In this document: piece by piece, positions 16,996 through 26,110 of the stretch | Layout of the letters: each line of letters opens with the position of its first letter | Position numbering within the stretch: position 1 is the first letter of the stretch | Assembly: GCF_020443705.1 (NCBI RefSeq) | Contig: NZ_JAIZZK010000005.1 | Location: 113,627-177,626 of the forward strand | Source of the DNA: Clostridium algoriphilum | GTDB taxonomy: Bacteria > Bacillota > Clostridia > Clostridiales > Clostridiaceae | Direction: 5' to 3' | DNA: 64,000 nucleotides | The notes under the pieces: model-generated | The model's database searches: none | What the model saw: only the letters and a program-made list of their open reading frames with translations | Told to the model about the DNA's origin: nothing | Position numbers and translations under genes: made by a program

Positions 16996-19236
16996 ATGCC
17001 AGAAATACAAGGAACAATTGAAGATGTAGTATTTCATAATGAAGACAATGGGTATATAATTGCTCATTTAAATGATAATAAAAAACAAATTACTGTGGTA
17101 GGCATTGTGCCATACGTAAGTGAAGGACAGAATCTTAAATTAGATGGAGAATGGGTTAATCATCCTCAATTTGGCAAACAGTTTAAAATAAATCATTGCG
17201 AGGAAATCATACCTAGTTCACTTATGGGTATAGAAAAGTATTTATCTTCAGGAGTTATACAAGGAATTGGACCTGTAACTGCTAAAAAGATTGTACAACG
17301 TTTTGGTGAGGATACTATGAATATATTAGATAACGAAATAGAAAGGTTAAAAGAAATCGATGGTGTAGGACAAAAAAAAATTCAATTAATATTTGAATCT
17401 TATTCTAAGCAAAGAGAAGTTAAAAGTATAATGATATTTCTTCAAACATATGGAGTAACACCAAGCCAATGTGTAAAAATATATAAAAAATATGGAGCGG
17501 ATTCTATAAAGGTGGTACAAGATAATCCTTATGTGTTGACTGAAACCATTGCTGGCGTAGGATTTAAAATTGCTGATAAGATAGCGAGAAGTTTAGGCAT
17601 AGATAAAGAATCACCCTTTAGGATACAAAGCGGAATTAATTATGTGGTTAACGAATTTTGTGCTATTGGAAATACTTATATGCCACTTGGAAAATTATAT
17701 AAACAGGCTAAGAATATTCTTGGCGTTACTGACAAGGAAATAGAAGAGAATATATATGATAATGTTTTGCAAGGAAAACTTAAGGTGGAAAACATTGATG
17801 AAGAAGACTGTGTATTCACTATGCCTTTTTATTATTGTGAATTAGGTATAACTAAAAAAGTTATAACTTTATCTGTAGAAGAGTATGACGAATTGGAAAT
17901 AAACGTAGAAGAAAAGATTAATAACTTTGAAGAAGAAAAAAACATTAAATTTGCAGAATCCCAAAGAATTGCTATTTGTGGTGCTATGGAAAATAGTATA
18001 GAAGTTATAACTGGAGGACCAGGTACTGGTAAAACTACTATAATAAATTGTATTATAGAGGTATTTGAAGAAGCAGGAAAGAAAGTATATATGGCTGCTC
18101 CTACAGGCCGAGCGGCTAAAAGAATGACAGAAGCTACTGGACGAGAAGCAAAAACAATACATAGATTACTTGAGCTTGGAGTAGGTGGTGATGATGGATC
18201 ACAGTTCTCTAGAAGTGAGGAATCACCTTTAGATTGTGATGTACTCATTGTAGATGAAGCATCAATGATAGACATAATGCTCATGAACAGCTTATTAAAA
18301 GCTATTACCATAGGAACGAGACTTATAATAGTTGGTGATGTTGATCAATTGCCATCTGTTGGACCAGGAAATGTACTAAGAGATATAATTGACAGTAAAT
18401 GTGTTAAAATAGTTAAACTTAAGGAAATATTTAGGCAAGCACGTGAAAGTATGATTATTGTCAATGCTCATAAAATTAATAATGGTGAGATGCCTATCTT
18501 AAATAAAAAAGATAAAGATTTTTATTTTATTGAAAATAATGAACCAGAGAAAATATTAGATAGTATAATAACATTAATCAATACAAGATTACCAAATTTC
18601 AACAAACAGTGGGATAAGATGAAAAATATTCAAATACTTTCACCAATGAGAAAAGGAATACTCGGCATAGAAAATTTAAATGAAAGACTTCAAGGAATAC
18701 TAAATCCCAAATCTAAAGATAAAAAGGAAAAAGAGTATAGGAATACTATATTTAGGGTGGGGGATAAGGTGATGCAGATTAAAAATAATTATTCTATGAA
18801 ATGGCATAAAATGAGTGCAAAAGCTGAAGATGGATCTGGAATTTTTAATGGTGATGTTGGGTATGTTGATGACATTGATGAAGATAATGAAAATGTTGTC
18901 GTTATTTTTGATGATGATAAACGTGTAGAATATGAAGGCGTAAATTTGGATGAACTAACACTCGCCTATGCTATAACGATACATAAGAGTCAAGGGAGTG
19001 AGTTTGAGGTTGTAATTATGCCAATGTTTATGGGACCTCCACTTTTAATGAATAGAAATCTGCTTTATACAGGTATAACAAGAGCAAAAAACATGGTTGT
19101 TTTAGTGGGAGAAAGAAAGGCTATTAGCTTCATGAAAGATAATAACAGAAGTTTTGAGAGATATTCTGCTTTAGGATTTAGAATAAAGCAAATAGTAGAT
19201 GCTAACATTGGAAGTGACGAAGATCAGCTAAGCTAA
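16996..19236 (+). CDS. recD2: RecD2-type ATP-dependent DNA helicase
   Basis: 5'-3' superfamily 1B helicase of the RecD2 type, which works without RecBC in DNA repair and replication fork maintenance. The 746-residue length fits. The N-terminal part has an OB-like region and helix-hairpin-helix motifs (GIGPVTAKKIVQRFG near 91-105; DGVGQKKI near 120-127). Walker A GGPGTGKTT starts at residue 340, Walker B is LIVDEASMID, and motif III is VGDVDQLPSVGPG. Near the C-terminus lie LAYAITIHKSQGSEF and NLLYTGITRAK, the usual motifs V and VI. The first gene of the recD2-comF cluster, with a TAGGGGAG ribosome site. Confidence 0.95.
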   Translation: MPEIQGTIEDVVFHNEDNGYIIAHLNDNKKQITVVGIVPYVSEGQNLKLDGEWVNHPQFGKQFKINHCEEIIPSSLMGIEKYLSSGVIQGIGPVTAKKIVQRFGEDTMNILDNEIERLKEIDGVGQKKIQLIFESYSKQREVKSIMIFLQTYGVTPSQCVKIYKKYGADSIKVVQDNPYVLTETIAGVGFKIADKIARSLGIDKESPFRIQSGINYVVNEFCAIGNTYMPLGKLYKQAKNILGVTDKEIEENIYDNVLQGKLKVENIDEEDCVFTMPFYYCELGITKKVITLSVEEYDELEINVEEKINNFEEEKNIKFAESQRIAICGAMENSIEVITGGPGTGKTTIINCIIEVFEEAGKKVYMAAPTGRAAKRMTEATGREAKTIHRLLELGVGGDDGSQFSRSEESPLDCDVLIVDEASMIDIMLMNSLLKAITIGTRLIIVGDVDQLPSVGPGNVLRDIIDSKCVKIVKLKEIFRQARESMIIVNAHKINNGEMPILNKKDKDFYFIENNEPEKILDSIITLINTRLPNFNKQWDKMKNIQILSPMRKGILGIENLNERLQGILNPKSKDKKEKEYRNTIFRVGDKVMQIKNNYSMKWHKMSAKAEDGSGIFNGDVGYVDDIDEDNENVVVIFDDDKRVEYEGVNLDELTLAYAITIHKSQGSEFEVVIMPMFMGPPLLMNRNLLYTGITRAKNMVVLVGERKAISFMKDNNRSFERYSALGFRIKQIVDANIGSDEDQLS

Positions 19237-19272
19237 TTTAAAACAAATCTTTAACTATAAAGGAGATTTTAC

Positions 19273-20301
19273 ATGCTTTATTACGCAAAATTAAACCTTA
19301 GTAAGGTAAAAGATGAAATCAGTAAAGAGATTTTAAAATGCCAGATAAACGGCAAAAAAAGAATTGATGTTGTATCTGCATTTTACAATTCCTCTGATAT
19401 ATTTCTAAGAACTATAATTTCATATGTTAATGACAAGAAAAATATATTGTATATAACTAATGAAGATGAACGTTGTATTGACATTATATATTATATAAAT
19501 AAATTTAGTAATTTAGGTCAATATACATATTCTACTGAAACAAATTATATCAGTGTAAATGAATATTTACATATATGTAGTCATGAGAATGCATTAAAAC
19601 TAAAAGAGAAATTTGATTTGGTTATTTATAATGATATTAGAAGTTTTCCTAAGTACAACAAACAGCAAATAAAGAAAATATTATTGAAAATGTGTAAAGT
19701 AGATGGTACATCTATAGCTTACTGTGTGGAAAATGTTTTAAGTGAGGGAAATACAATTATGTTTCCATTAAAAAACACTAATATACCAATTATAGAGCCT
19801 CGAATCATAACAACTAGAATAAATCTTAGTATGGATATACCTCTAGTAGTTTATGAATATCTAAATTGGTCAATTATATCTAATAGGAAGGTAATAATTT
19901 TTACACCAGATGAGGAAAAAGCAAATGCGGTATTTGCGTATTTAAGTAATTTTAAAAAGAAGTTAAGTGAAAATATATTTTTATTCATTAGCAAAAAAAG
20001 TGATGAGTCTATTAAAGTTAATTTTATGAACAAAGATAAGGGAATAATAGTAACTAATGATTTCGAAGAAACTTACCTAGAATTCCATTCAGTTGATGTT
20101 ATAGTTTATTTTGCTGATAATATTAAATTTAATCATAAGCAATTATTATGTTTATCAAGTAAGGTTGGAAGGTATGAGAATACGCAGGGGGGAGAGGCTA
20201 TATTTTTAGCTAATGTAGAAACTGTCCAAATGGATAAAGCTAAAACTATAGCTAGAAAATTTAATGAGAAAGCGTGGGAAAGAGGATTATTAAATATATA
20301 A
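19273..20301 (+). CDS. Degenerate ComFA-like protein (inactive DEAD-box helicase relative)
   Basis: A 342-residue protein between recD2 and comFC, the place where comFA would be. Its layout recalls ComFA: a middle segment FDLVIYNDIRSFP lines up with the DEVDAFP Walker B region, and the C-terminal part LSSKVGRYENTQGGEAIFL lines up with motif VI (Q..GRVGR...GE..F), then an Ala/Asn-rich end ERGLL. The Walker A lysine motif is absent, Walker B acidic residues are mostly lost, and the zinc finger of true ComFA is missing. ATPase activity is therefore unlikely. It may be a remodelled subunit or a decaying gene, but the frame is intact. This homology is my inference from motif order and position. 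Confidence 0.6.
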   Translation: MLYYAKLNLSKVKDEISKEILKCQINGKKRIDVVSAFYNSSDIFLRTIISYVNDKKNILYITNEDERCIDIIYYINKFSNLGQYTYSTETNYISVNEYLHICSHENALKLKEKFDLVIYNDIRSFPKYNKQQIKKILLKMCKVDGTSIAYCVENVLSEGNTIMFPLKNTNIPIIEPRIITTRINLSMDIPLVVYEYLNWSIISNRKVIIFTPDEEKANAVFAYLSNFKKKLSENIFLFISKKSDESIKVNFMNKDKGIIVTNDFEETYLEFHSVDVIVYFADNIKFNHKQLLCLSSKVGRYENTQGGEAIFLANVETVQMDKAKTIARKFNEKAWERGLLNI

Positions 20302-20954
20302 AAAACATATTCTATTGTTTAGCTGCGCTTATATATTCGGGTGATGAACAATGTGTGATTTGTAAAGGCTATAGCGAAGAAAGTGATGCCTTATGTAGCA
20401 TATGCAGGAAAAAATTACGGCGATGTATGGACAATTTTTATATTGGACATGATGAAGAATTATATCAGGTTAGGTCAGTGTTTTATTATTCGAGTATTGT
20501 AAAAGAGCTAATAATTAGACTTAAATATAAGAACGATTTCATATGTGGCGAAATTTTAGCTGAATATATGTTACAACTTGTAAAGAAGAGTGATTTACAG
20601 TTTGACCTAATCTCTTATGTACCTATGACTAAAAAAGGTTTGAAAAATAGAGGATATAACCAAGGCGAATATTTAGCAAATTACTTGTCAAAATCCTTGG
20701 ATATTCCAGTAGTAAGCAGTCTAATAAAAACTGAGAATGTTAAGGATCAAATAGGACTAAGTGGTGAAGAACGTTGGGATAATATGAAAGAGTGTTTTGA
20801 AATTAAAGAAAATGAACTTATGAAAAATAAAAATATATTACTTGTGGACGATGTTATAACTACTGGTGCTACAGCATTTCATTGTGCACGAAGACTAAAA
20901 GAAAATGGAGTAAATAATATATTTATATTGACTATAGCTAAAAGTAATGTATAA
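20274..20954 (+). CDS. comFC: ComF-type amidophosphoribosyltransferase-like protein
   Basis: Phosphoribosyltransferase-fold protein of the ComFC family, needed for DNA uptake in competent bacteria but also common in bacteria not known to be competent. The 226-residue protein has a four-cysteine zinc site (Cys27, Cys30, Cys41, Cys44) and the PRPP-binding motif ILLVDDVITTGAT near 185-198. YVPMTKKGLKNRGYNQGEYLA is the other family signature. The GTG start at 20274 overlaps the preceding gene by 28 bases and has only a weak GAGAAAG ribosome site, so translational coupling is likely. Confidence 0.88.
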   Translation: MGKRIIKYIKNIFYCLAALIYSGDEQCVICKGYSEESDALCSICRKKLRRCMDNFYIGHDEELYQVRSVFYYSSIVKELIIRLKYKNDFICGEILAEYMLQLVKKSDLQFDLISYVPMTKKGLKNRGYNQGEYLANYLSKSLDIPVVSSLIKTENVKDQIGLSGEERWDNMKECFEIKENELMKNKNILLVDDVITTGATAFHCARRLKENGVNNIFILTIAKSNV

Positions 20955-20955
20955 T
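20928..20955 (+). promoter_or_regulatory. Promoter of the raiA RNA inside the 3' end of comFC
   Basis: TTGACT at 20928-20933 and TATAAT at 20950-20955 with a 16-base spacer. The predicted start near 20962 is just before the closing stem of the RNA. Confidence 0.72.
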
Positions 20956-20961
20956 ACGTAT

Positions 20962-21207
20962 TGTAGTAAGTTAGGTTTGTGGTTGAAAGTCGATGCCAGT
21001 CGCAGGCGAAACGATCCACGTAAGTTAAACAAAGTTTAGTGAGCATGGTGCGGCTTAGAGGTTAGTCCTGCCGTTTAGTAGACGAGAGTGTGAGTAGTGA
21101 GAAGGTAATTCTGGGTAGCAAAAGCTCCAGCAGGCGAGTGTGGGGTCAAAGACCAGGTCAACTAACTTAATATATAAAAACTCCTAATGTAATGTTAGGA
21201 GTTTTTA
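20962..21207 (+). ncRNA. raiA-type structured noncoding RNA
   Basis: A roughly 200-nt GC-richer block between comFC and raiA/hpf with no open frame. Its ends pair (AAGTTAG at 20968-20974 with CTAACTT at 21162-21168), and internal purine-rich stretches such as GTGAGTAGTGAGAAGG suggest conserved structure. It has its own promoter and a strong terminator. Position upstream of raiA in a clostridial genome, size and closing stem fit the raiA motif described in comparative studies of Firmicutes and Actinobacteria. That RNA is abundant and linked to sporulation in Clostridium, but its mechanism is unknown. I assign it by context and overall features, not by a covariance search. Confidence 0.78.
21176..21207 (+). 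terminator. Terminator of the raiA RNA
   Basis: Perfect 12-bp stem AAAAACTCCTAA (21176-21187) with TTAGGAGTTTTT (21195-21206) and a seven-base loop, ending in T residues. It makes the RNA a separate transcript rather than a simple leader of raiA. Confidence 0.92.
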
Positions 21208-21429
21208 TTTTATAAAGTAAGTAAAAATATAAATAATAAATAATGTAATTTAATAAACAGAGGAATATTAAGGAATATTAAGAATGCAAACTTTAAATTA
21301 CTTTAATATTGTGTGAATTCTGATTTTAACGGTTGCTATTTATTAATTAAAGTAATAAAATTAACTTATTAAACATATAATATGCTTATATATTAAGCAA
21401 TATGTATATATTAGAGAGGGGCTGTACGT

Positions 21430-21981
21430 ATGAAAGTTAAAGTATTAGGAAAGAACATAGAGATAACAGAAGCCTTGAAAAATATGATAGACAAGAAAAT
21501 AACAAGATTGGATAAATATTTTAATCCGGATGTGGAAGCACAGACAACCTTGAGTGTTCATAGGAACAGACATACTATTGAAATTACGATTCCTTTTAAT
21601 GGAGTAGTTTTAAGAGCAGAAGAGCAAAATGAAGATATGTATACTGCATTAGATATTGTTGTTGATAAGTTAGAAAGACAAATAAGAAAACACAAAACGA
21701 AATTGGAGAAAAGAAATAAAGGAAATTCTCTTAAATTTCAGGGCATACCACAGTATGATAATAGTGAAGATGGTGGTGTAGATCCGAAGATAGTAAAAAC
21801 AAAGAAATTTGCTTTTAAACCTATGTCAGCAGAGGAAGCAGTACTTCAAATGGAGTTAGTTGGACATAGTTTCTTCGTATATATGAGTGATGGTAGTTCA
21901 GAAGTAAATGGTAATTCAGAGGTAAACGTAGTATATAGAAGAAAAGATGGAAATTATGGTTTAATAGAACCAAAATTATAA
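21430..21981 (+). CDS. hpf: Ribosome hibernation promoting factor, long form (HPF/RaiA)
   Basis: Binds 30S subunits and pairs inactive ribosomes into 100S dimers in non-growing cells. The 183-residue protein is the long form: an N-terminal S30AE domain (about 1-100, with IEITEALKNMIDKKITRLDKYF near the start), a linker, and a C-terminal dimerisation domain (about 125-183, with KPMSAEEAVLQMELVGHSFFVY). The 220-base gap between the raiA RNA terminator and this gene shows only AT-rich DNA. The ribosome site is GAGAGGGG. The pairing of a ribosome-linked RNA and HPF is intriguing but no link is proven. Confidence 0.95.
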   Translation: MKVKVLGKNIEITEALKNMIDKKITRLDKYFNPDVEAQTTLSVHRNRHTIEITIPFNGVVLRAEEQNEDMYTALDIVVDKLERQIRKHKTKLEKRNKGNSLKFQGIPQYDNSEDGGVDPKIVKTKKFAFKPMSAEEAVLQMELVGHSFFVYMSDGSSEVNGNSEVNVVYRRKDGNYGLIEPKL

Positions 21982-21984
21982 GAT

Positions 21985-22027
21985 AAAAAAAGGATTAAAG
22001 TAGTTATATTTACTTTAATCCTTTTTT
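21985..22027 (+). terminator. Terminator after hpf
   Basis: Perfect stem of about 17 bp (21985-22002 with 22011-22027; loop of eight bases) ending in seven T residues. Confidence 0.9.
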
Positions 22028-22086
22028 AACTCTAAAAGTATAACAATGGAGAATCATTAACAATTAGTTTGCAATTTTTATGAAAT

Positions 22087-22165
22087 TATATAAGTTAAAT
22101 GTCAATAGCTTAGTGATATAAGTTGAACGTCAACAGGTAAAGTGATATAATTTAAATGTATATTT
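22087..22165 (+). promoter_or_regulatory. secA promoter within three tandem promoter-like repeats
   Basis: Three imperfect copies of a roughly 22-base unit (core GATATAAGTTGAACGT) start near 22087, 22115 and 22144 with a period of 28-29 bases. Because each unit carries a -10-like TATAA and a -35-like TTRAAY, neighbouring copies form promoters. The best is TTGAAC (22123-22128), 17-base spacer, TATAAT (22146-22151); a weaker one is TTAAAT (22095), 16-base spacer, TATAAG (22117). Confidence 0.68.
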
Positions 22166-22200
22166 AGAAAGTCTTTAAAAGAATAGTGAGGATGTAAAGT

Positions 22201-24702
22201 ATGAAATTTTTTGACAAGTTATTTGGTAGTTATAGTGATAGAGAAATAAAAAGAATAATTTCAACTGTAGATAAAATAGAAGAATTAGATTCAGAAATGA
22301 CTAGTTTAAGTGATGAAGAACTTAAAGCAAAAACAGAAGAGTTTAAAACCGAATTAAGTAATGGTAAAACTTTGGAAGATATATTACCTGAAGCATTTGC
22401 AGTAGTTAGGGAAGCTTCATGGAGAGTTCTTAAAATGAAGCATTTTAGGGTTCAATTAATTGGAGGTATAATACTTCATCAAGGAAGAATAACAGAGATG
22501 AAAACTGGTGAAGGAAAGACGCTTGTAGCGACGTTACCTGCATATTTAAATGCATTAACAGGAAAAGGCGTTCACATAATTACAGTTAATGATTATCTTG
22601 CAAAAAGAGATAGAGACGACATGGGAAGAATACATGAATTTTTAGGTGTTTCTGTGGGTGTAATTGTTCACGATATAGACCAAAATCAAAGGAAAGAAGC
22701 TTATGATTCAGATATAACTTACGGAACAAATAATGAATTTGGATTTGATTATTTAAGAGACAATATGGTTGTTTATAAAGAAGAAAGAGTTCAAAGAAAA
22801 CTAAACTTTGTAATTGTGGATGAGGTCGACTCTATATTAATAGATGAAGCTAGAACCCCACTCATAATATCTGGAGAGGGAGAAAAGTCAACAGATTTTT
22901 ATAAAGTTGCAGATTATTTTGTTAAGGGATTAATAAAAGAAGAAGATTATACAATAGATGAAAAAGCTAGTGCCGTCATATTATCTGATGCAGGGATAGA
23001 TAAGGCAGAAAAGTTTTTTCACATAGAAAATTATGCTGATGCAGAAAATATGGGTATACAGCATCATGTAGTTCAAGCTTTAAAGGCAAACTTCATAATG
23101 AGAAAAGACAAAGATTACATGGAGAAAAATGGCGAAGTTATAATTGTAGATGAGTTTACCGGAAGACTTATGGAAGGCAGAAGGTATAGTGATGGACTTC
23201 ATCAAGCTATTGAAGCAAAAGAAAGCGTAAAGATAGAGAAGGAATCAAAAACCCTTGCAACTATAACTTTTCAAAACTATTTTAGAATGTATGATAAATT
23301 GTCAGGTATGACTGGTACTGCTCTTACAGAAGAAAATGAATTTAGAGAAATATATGGGCTAGATGTATTAGTAATACCTACCAATATGCCGTTAACAAGA
23401 CTTGATAATGCAGATCTTGTTTATAAAACTGTTAATGGAAAGTATAAAGCAATAGTCGAGGAAATAGTTGAAACCTATAAAACTAAGCAACCTGTTCTTG
23501 TAGGTACTGTTAGTATAGAAAAATCAGAGTTAATATCTGAGATGCTTAAAAAAAGAGGAATACCTCATCAAGTACTAAATGCTAAATATCATGAGAGGGA
23601 AGCGGATATAATAGCTCATGCAGGATCACTTGGAATGGTTACTATAGCAACTAACATGGCTGGTCGTGGTACAGATATTAAGCTTGAAGAAGGTGTTGTT
23701 GGAGTTGGTGGACTCAAGATAATTGGGACAGAAAGACATGAATCTAGGCGTATAGATAATCAACTTAGAGGTCGTGCTGGTCGTCAAGGCGATGCTGGAA
23801 GTTCAAGATTTTACATATCACTGGAAGATGATTTAATGAGGATATTTGGTTCTGAAAGGCTTCAAGGAGTTGTAGAGAAATTAGGATTAACTGATGAGGA
23901 TGCAATTGAAAGCAAAATGGTAAGTGGAGCTATAGAAAGTGCTCAAAAGAAAGTTGAAGGAAACAATTTTGATATAAGAAAAAACGTTGTTCAGTATGAT
24001 GATGTAATGAACCAACAAAGAGAAATAATTTATAAACAACGAACTGAGGTACTTCAAGGAGAAAATATAAAAGGTCAAATTGAAGATATGATAAAAGATG
24101 TTGTTGTTTCTGCAGTTGATTCACATATCAGTGGGCTTGAGGAAAGTTTTGATGAAGAATTAGTTAAATTAGTTAATTATCTTGAAGAAATATATCTTCC
24201 TAAGGATATGATTTCACCAGAAGAACTTGGTAAAACAACAAACGATGAAATTAAAGAAACTCTTTTAGGTGTAGCGAATAAAAATTATGCACAAAAGGAA
24301 GAACAGTTTGGAGAAGAACAAATAAGAGAAGTTGAAAGAGTTATTCTTTTAAGGGTTGTAGATAGTAAATGGATGGATCATATTGATGCAATGGAACATT
24401 TAAAGCAAGGTATTGGACTTAGGGCCTATAAGCAACAAGATCCAACACAGGCGTACCAAATGGAAGGTAGTGACATGTTTGCTGAAATGATTGATAACAT
24501 TAAGACAGAAACTGCTAAATACTTATTCCATGTGGAAATAGAAAAAGCACCTGAAAGAGAAATGGTTGCAAAAATCACATCAACAAGCCAAGATGACTCT
24601 CCTAAAAAAGGGCCAACTAAAAAGGAAGCTAAACCAGGAAGAAATGATGAATGTTCTTGTGGTTCAGGCAAAAAATATAAAAATTGTTGTGGTAGAGGAT
24701 AA
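22201..24702 (+). CDS. secA: Preprotein translocase ATPase SecA
   Basis: Motor that pushes unfolded proteins through SecYEG. The 833-residue protein has Walker A KTGEGKT just after residue 100, Walker [13 protein letters not shown] near 205-216, the preprotein cross-linking region, and the second nucleotide-binding fold with [13 protein letters not shown] and [11 protein letters not shown]. The C-terminus carries the zinc-binding SEC-C motif [13 protein letters not shown] used for SecB or lipid contacts. All motifs are intact. It lies immediately before prfB, a common arrangement in Firmicutes. Confidence 0.98.
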   Translation: MKFFDKLFGSYSDREIKRIISTVDKIEELDSEMTSLSDEELKAKTEEFKTELSNGKTLEDILPEAFAVVREASWRVLKMKHFRVQLIGGIILHQGRITEMKTGEGKTLVATLPAYLNALTGKGVHIITVNDYLAKRDRDDMGRIHEFLGVSVGVIVHDIDQNQRKEAYDSDITYGTNNEFGFDYLRDNMVVYKEERVQRKLNFVIVDEVDSILIDEARTPLIISGEGEKSTDFYKVADYFVKGLIKEEDYTIDEKASAVILSDAGIDKAEKFFHIENYADAENMGIQHHVVQALKANFIMRKDKDYMEKNGEVIIVDEFTGRLMEGRRYSDGLHQAIEAKESVKIEKESKTLATITFQNYFRMYDKLSGMTGTALTEENEFREIYGLDVLVIPTNMPLTRLDNADLVYKTVNGKYKAIVEEIVETYKTKQPVLVGTVSIEKSELISEMLKKRGIPHQVLNAKYHEREADIIAHAGSLGMVTIATNMAGRGTDIKLEEGVVGVGGLKIIGTERHESRRIDNQLRGRAGRQGDAGSSRFYISLEDDLMRIFGSERLQGVVEKLGLTDEDAIESKMVSGAIESAQKKVEGNNFDIRKNVVQYDDVMNQQREIIYKQRTEVLQGENIKGQIEDMIKDVVVSAVDSHISGLEESFDEELVKLVNYLEEIYLPKDMISPEELGKTTNDEIKETLLGVANKNYAQKEEQFGEEQIREVERVILLRVVDSKWMDHIDAMEHLKQGIGLRAYKQQDPTQAYQMEGSDMFAEMIDNIKTETAKYLFHVEIEKAPEREMVAKITSTSQDDSPKKGPTKKEAKPGRNDECSCGSGKKYKNCCGRG

Positions 24703-24747
24703 TTATAAAAGGGGTAAGCAAGAATCTATTGCTAACCCCTTTTATAA
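24703..24747 (+). terminator. Terminator-like hairpin after secA
   Basis: A 17-base stem (ATAAAAGGGGTAAGCAA and its near complement, one mismatch) around a seven-base loop. The T-tract is short, so some read-through into prfB is possible. Confidence 0.7.
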
Positions 24748-24822
24748 GGTGTTAGCAAATAAAAAACAAATGATGATGGTAATGTATTTTATGTATTTAA
24801 TATAATGAAAGAGGTGTTATAG

Positions 24823-25936
24823 GTGATAGTACTAGTAGAGGAAGTATTGAGTCAAATAAATGTATTGAAAAGTAACGTAGAAGAAATTAAGGTGTCTCTT
24901 TGACATAACAACTATGGAAAGACAATTAGGAGAGTTTGAGTTTATAATGCAAGAGTCTAGTTTTTGGGAAGATATAAAAGTGGCTCAACAAATTACTCAA
25001 CAGGCTAAGGGGATTAAAGATAGAATTGATAGGTATAATTTATTGATTAGTAATATAGAGGATTTAGAATTGCTAATAGAACTAAGTCAGGAGGAAGATG
25101 ATGATTCATCCCTTGCGGAAATAAAAACTGACCTAAAAGAATTAGCTCGTAGCGCCGACAGGTTTAGAATAGAAATTTTATTATCTGGAGAATATGATAA
25201 AAATAATGCTATATTAACTCTTCATACTGGTGCAGGGGGAGTTGATGCTCAAGATTGGACAGAAATGCTGTATAGAATGTATTCAAGATGGTGTGAGAAG
25301 AAGGGATATAAGATCGAAGTTTTAGATTATCAGCCATCTGATGAAGCCGGTATTAAAGCAGTTACATTAAAAATAATTGGTGAATATGCCTATGGATATC
25401 TAATGGCTGAAAAGGGTGTGCACAGGTTAGTAAGAATTTCGCCTTATAATGCAAATGGCAAGAGGCAAACTTCATTTGCGTCTTGTGAAGTACTGCCAGA
25501 GCTTACTGAAAGTCAGGATATTGATATAAAAGCTGACGACCTCAGAATAGATACTTATAGGTCTGGAGGTGCAGGAGGCCAACATGTAAATAAAACTGAC
25601 TCAGCAATAAGGATTACGCATATTCCTACAGGTATTGTAGTTCAGTGTCAAAATGAGAGAAGCCAGCATAGTAATAAGCAAACTGCAATGAAAATGCTCA
25701 TGGCTAAACTTTTAGATTTAAAAGAAAGAGCTAAAAAGGATAGAATAGAAGATCTAACTGGGGATCTTAAAGAGAATGGTTGGGGAAGTCAAATTAGATC
25801 CTATGTATTTCATCCATATAATCTGGTTAAGGACCATAGAACTAATATAGAAACAGGAAATGTAGATGCAGTTATGGATGGCGATATTGATATATTTATT
25901 GAAGGATATTTAAGGCGAAGTAATAAACAATCATAA
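24823..25936 (+). CDS. prfB: Peptide chain release factor 2, with programmed +1 frameshift
   Basis: RF2 recognises UAA and UGA and releases the finished peptide. The reading frame is split. Codons 1-26 run from GTG 24823 (ribosome site AGAGGTG, six bases away) to CTT 24898-24900, then an in-frame TGA at 24901; translation continues in the +1 frame from GAC 24902 for 344 more residues, 370 in all. The GGQ peptidyl-transferase motif is in SGGAGGQHVNKTDSA. The stop-recognition tripeptide, normally SPF, reads SPY here (RISPYNANGKRQTSF). Without the frameshift, the main frame lacks a ribosome site. The gene is intact, and this is the classic autoregulation. Confidence 0.96.
24889..24905 (+). promoter_or_regulatory. 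RF2 frameshift (recoding) signal
   Basis: AAGGTG acts as an internal Shine-Dalgarno element, three bases before the slippery CTT codon, which is followed by TGA and C. The spacing and the CTT-TGA-C core match the known prfB recoding site. Low RF2 lets the ribosome pause on TGA and slip forward, so RF2 controls its own synthesis. Confidence 0.95.
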
Positions 25937-25950
25937 AAATTATTTGCATT

Positions 25951-25991
25951 ACAAAAGTTGGTAACATTGTTACAAACTTTTGTTTTTTTTG
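25951..25991 (+). terminator. Terminator after prfB
   Basis: A 15-base stem (25951-25965 with 25969-25983, one mismatch) with a three-base loop, running into a long T-tract. Confidence 0.88.
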
Positions 25992-26027
25992 TTAAACTTA
26001 CACCCTAACTAATGGGCAATTTATACA

Positions 26028-26056
26028 TTGAAACGCTTTCAAAGTTGTGATACTAT
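26028..26056 (+). promoter_or_regulatory. Promoter overlapped by a CcpA-type cre site
   Basis: TTGAAA (26028-26033), 17-base spacer and TACTAT (26051-26056) form a SigA-like promoter. TGAAACGCTTTCA at 26029-26041 is an almost perfect palindrome that fits the cre consensus (TGNNANCGNNNNCA). It covers the -35 box, a position where CcpA binding represses. Catabolite repression of the following transporter is thus inferred. Confidence 0.72.
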
Positions 26057-26110
26057 TCATTAGTATAAAAATTCACATACATATCATTATAAAAAAATAG
26101 GAGGATGTTC

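Noticed and set aside
17832..18311. 159-codon minus-strand frame inside recD2
   Set aside because: Antisense shadow of a well-supported helicase gene, with composition typical of such shadows.
22087..22165. CRISPR array near secA
   Set aside because: Only three short, imperfect repeats with no unique spacers of regular length; they contain promoter boxes. No cas genes are in the window and I saw no other CRISPR-like array.
24566..24805. 79-codon plus-strand frame overlapping the end of secA
   Set aside because: It overlaps the SEC-C region of secA in another frame, then reads through the terminator hairpin.
24901..24903. In-frame TGA in prfB read as selenocysteine or as a pseudogene
   Set aside because: The CTT-TGA-C context with an internal AAGGTG matches the RF2 frameshift site, and the protein continues in the +1 frame.
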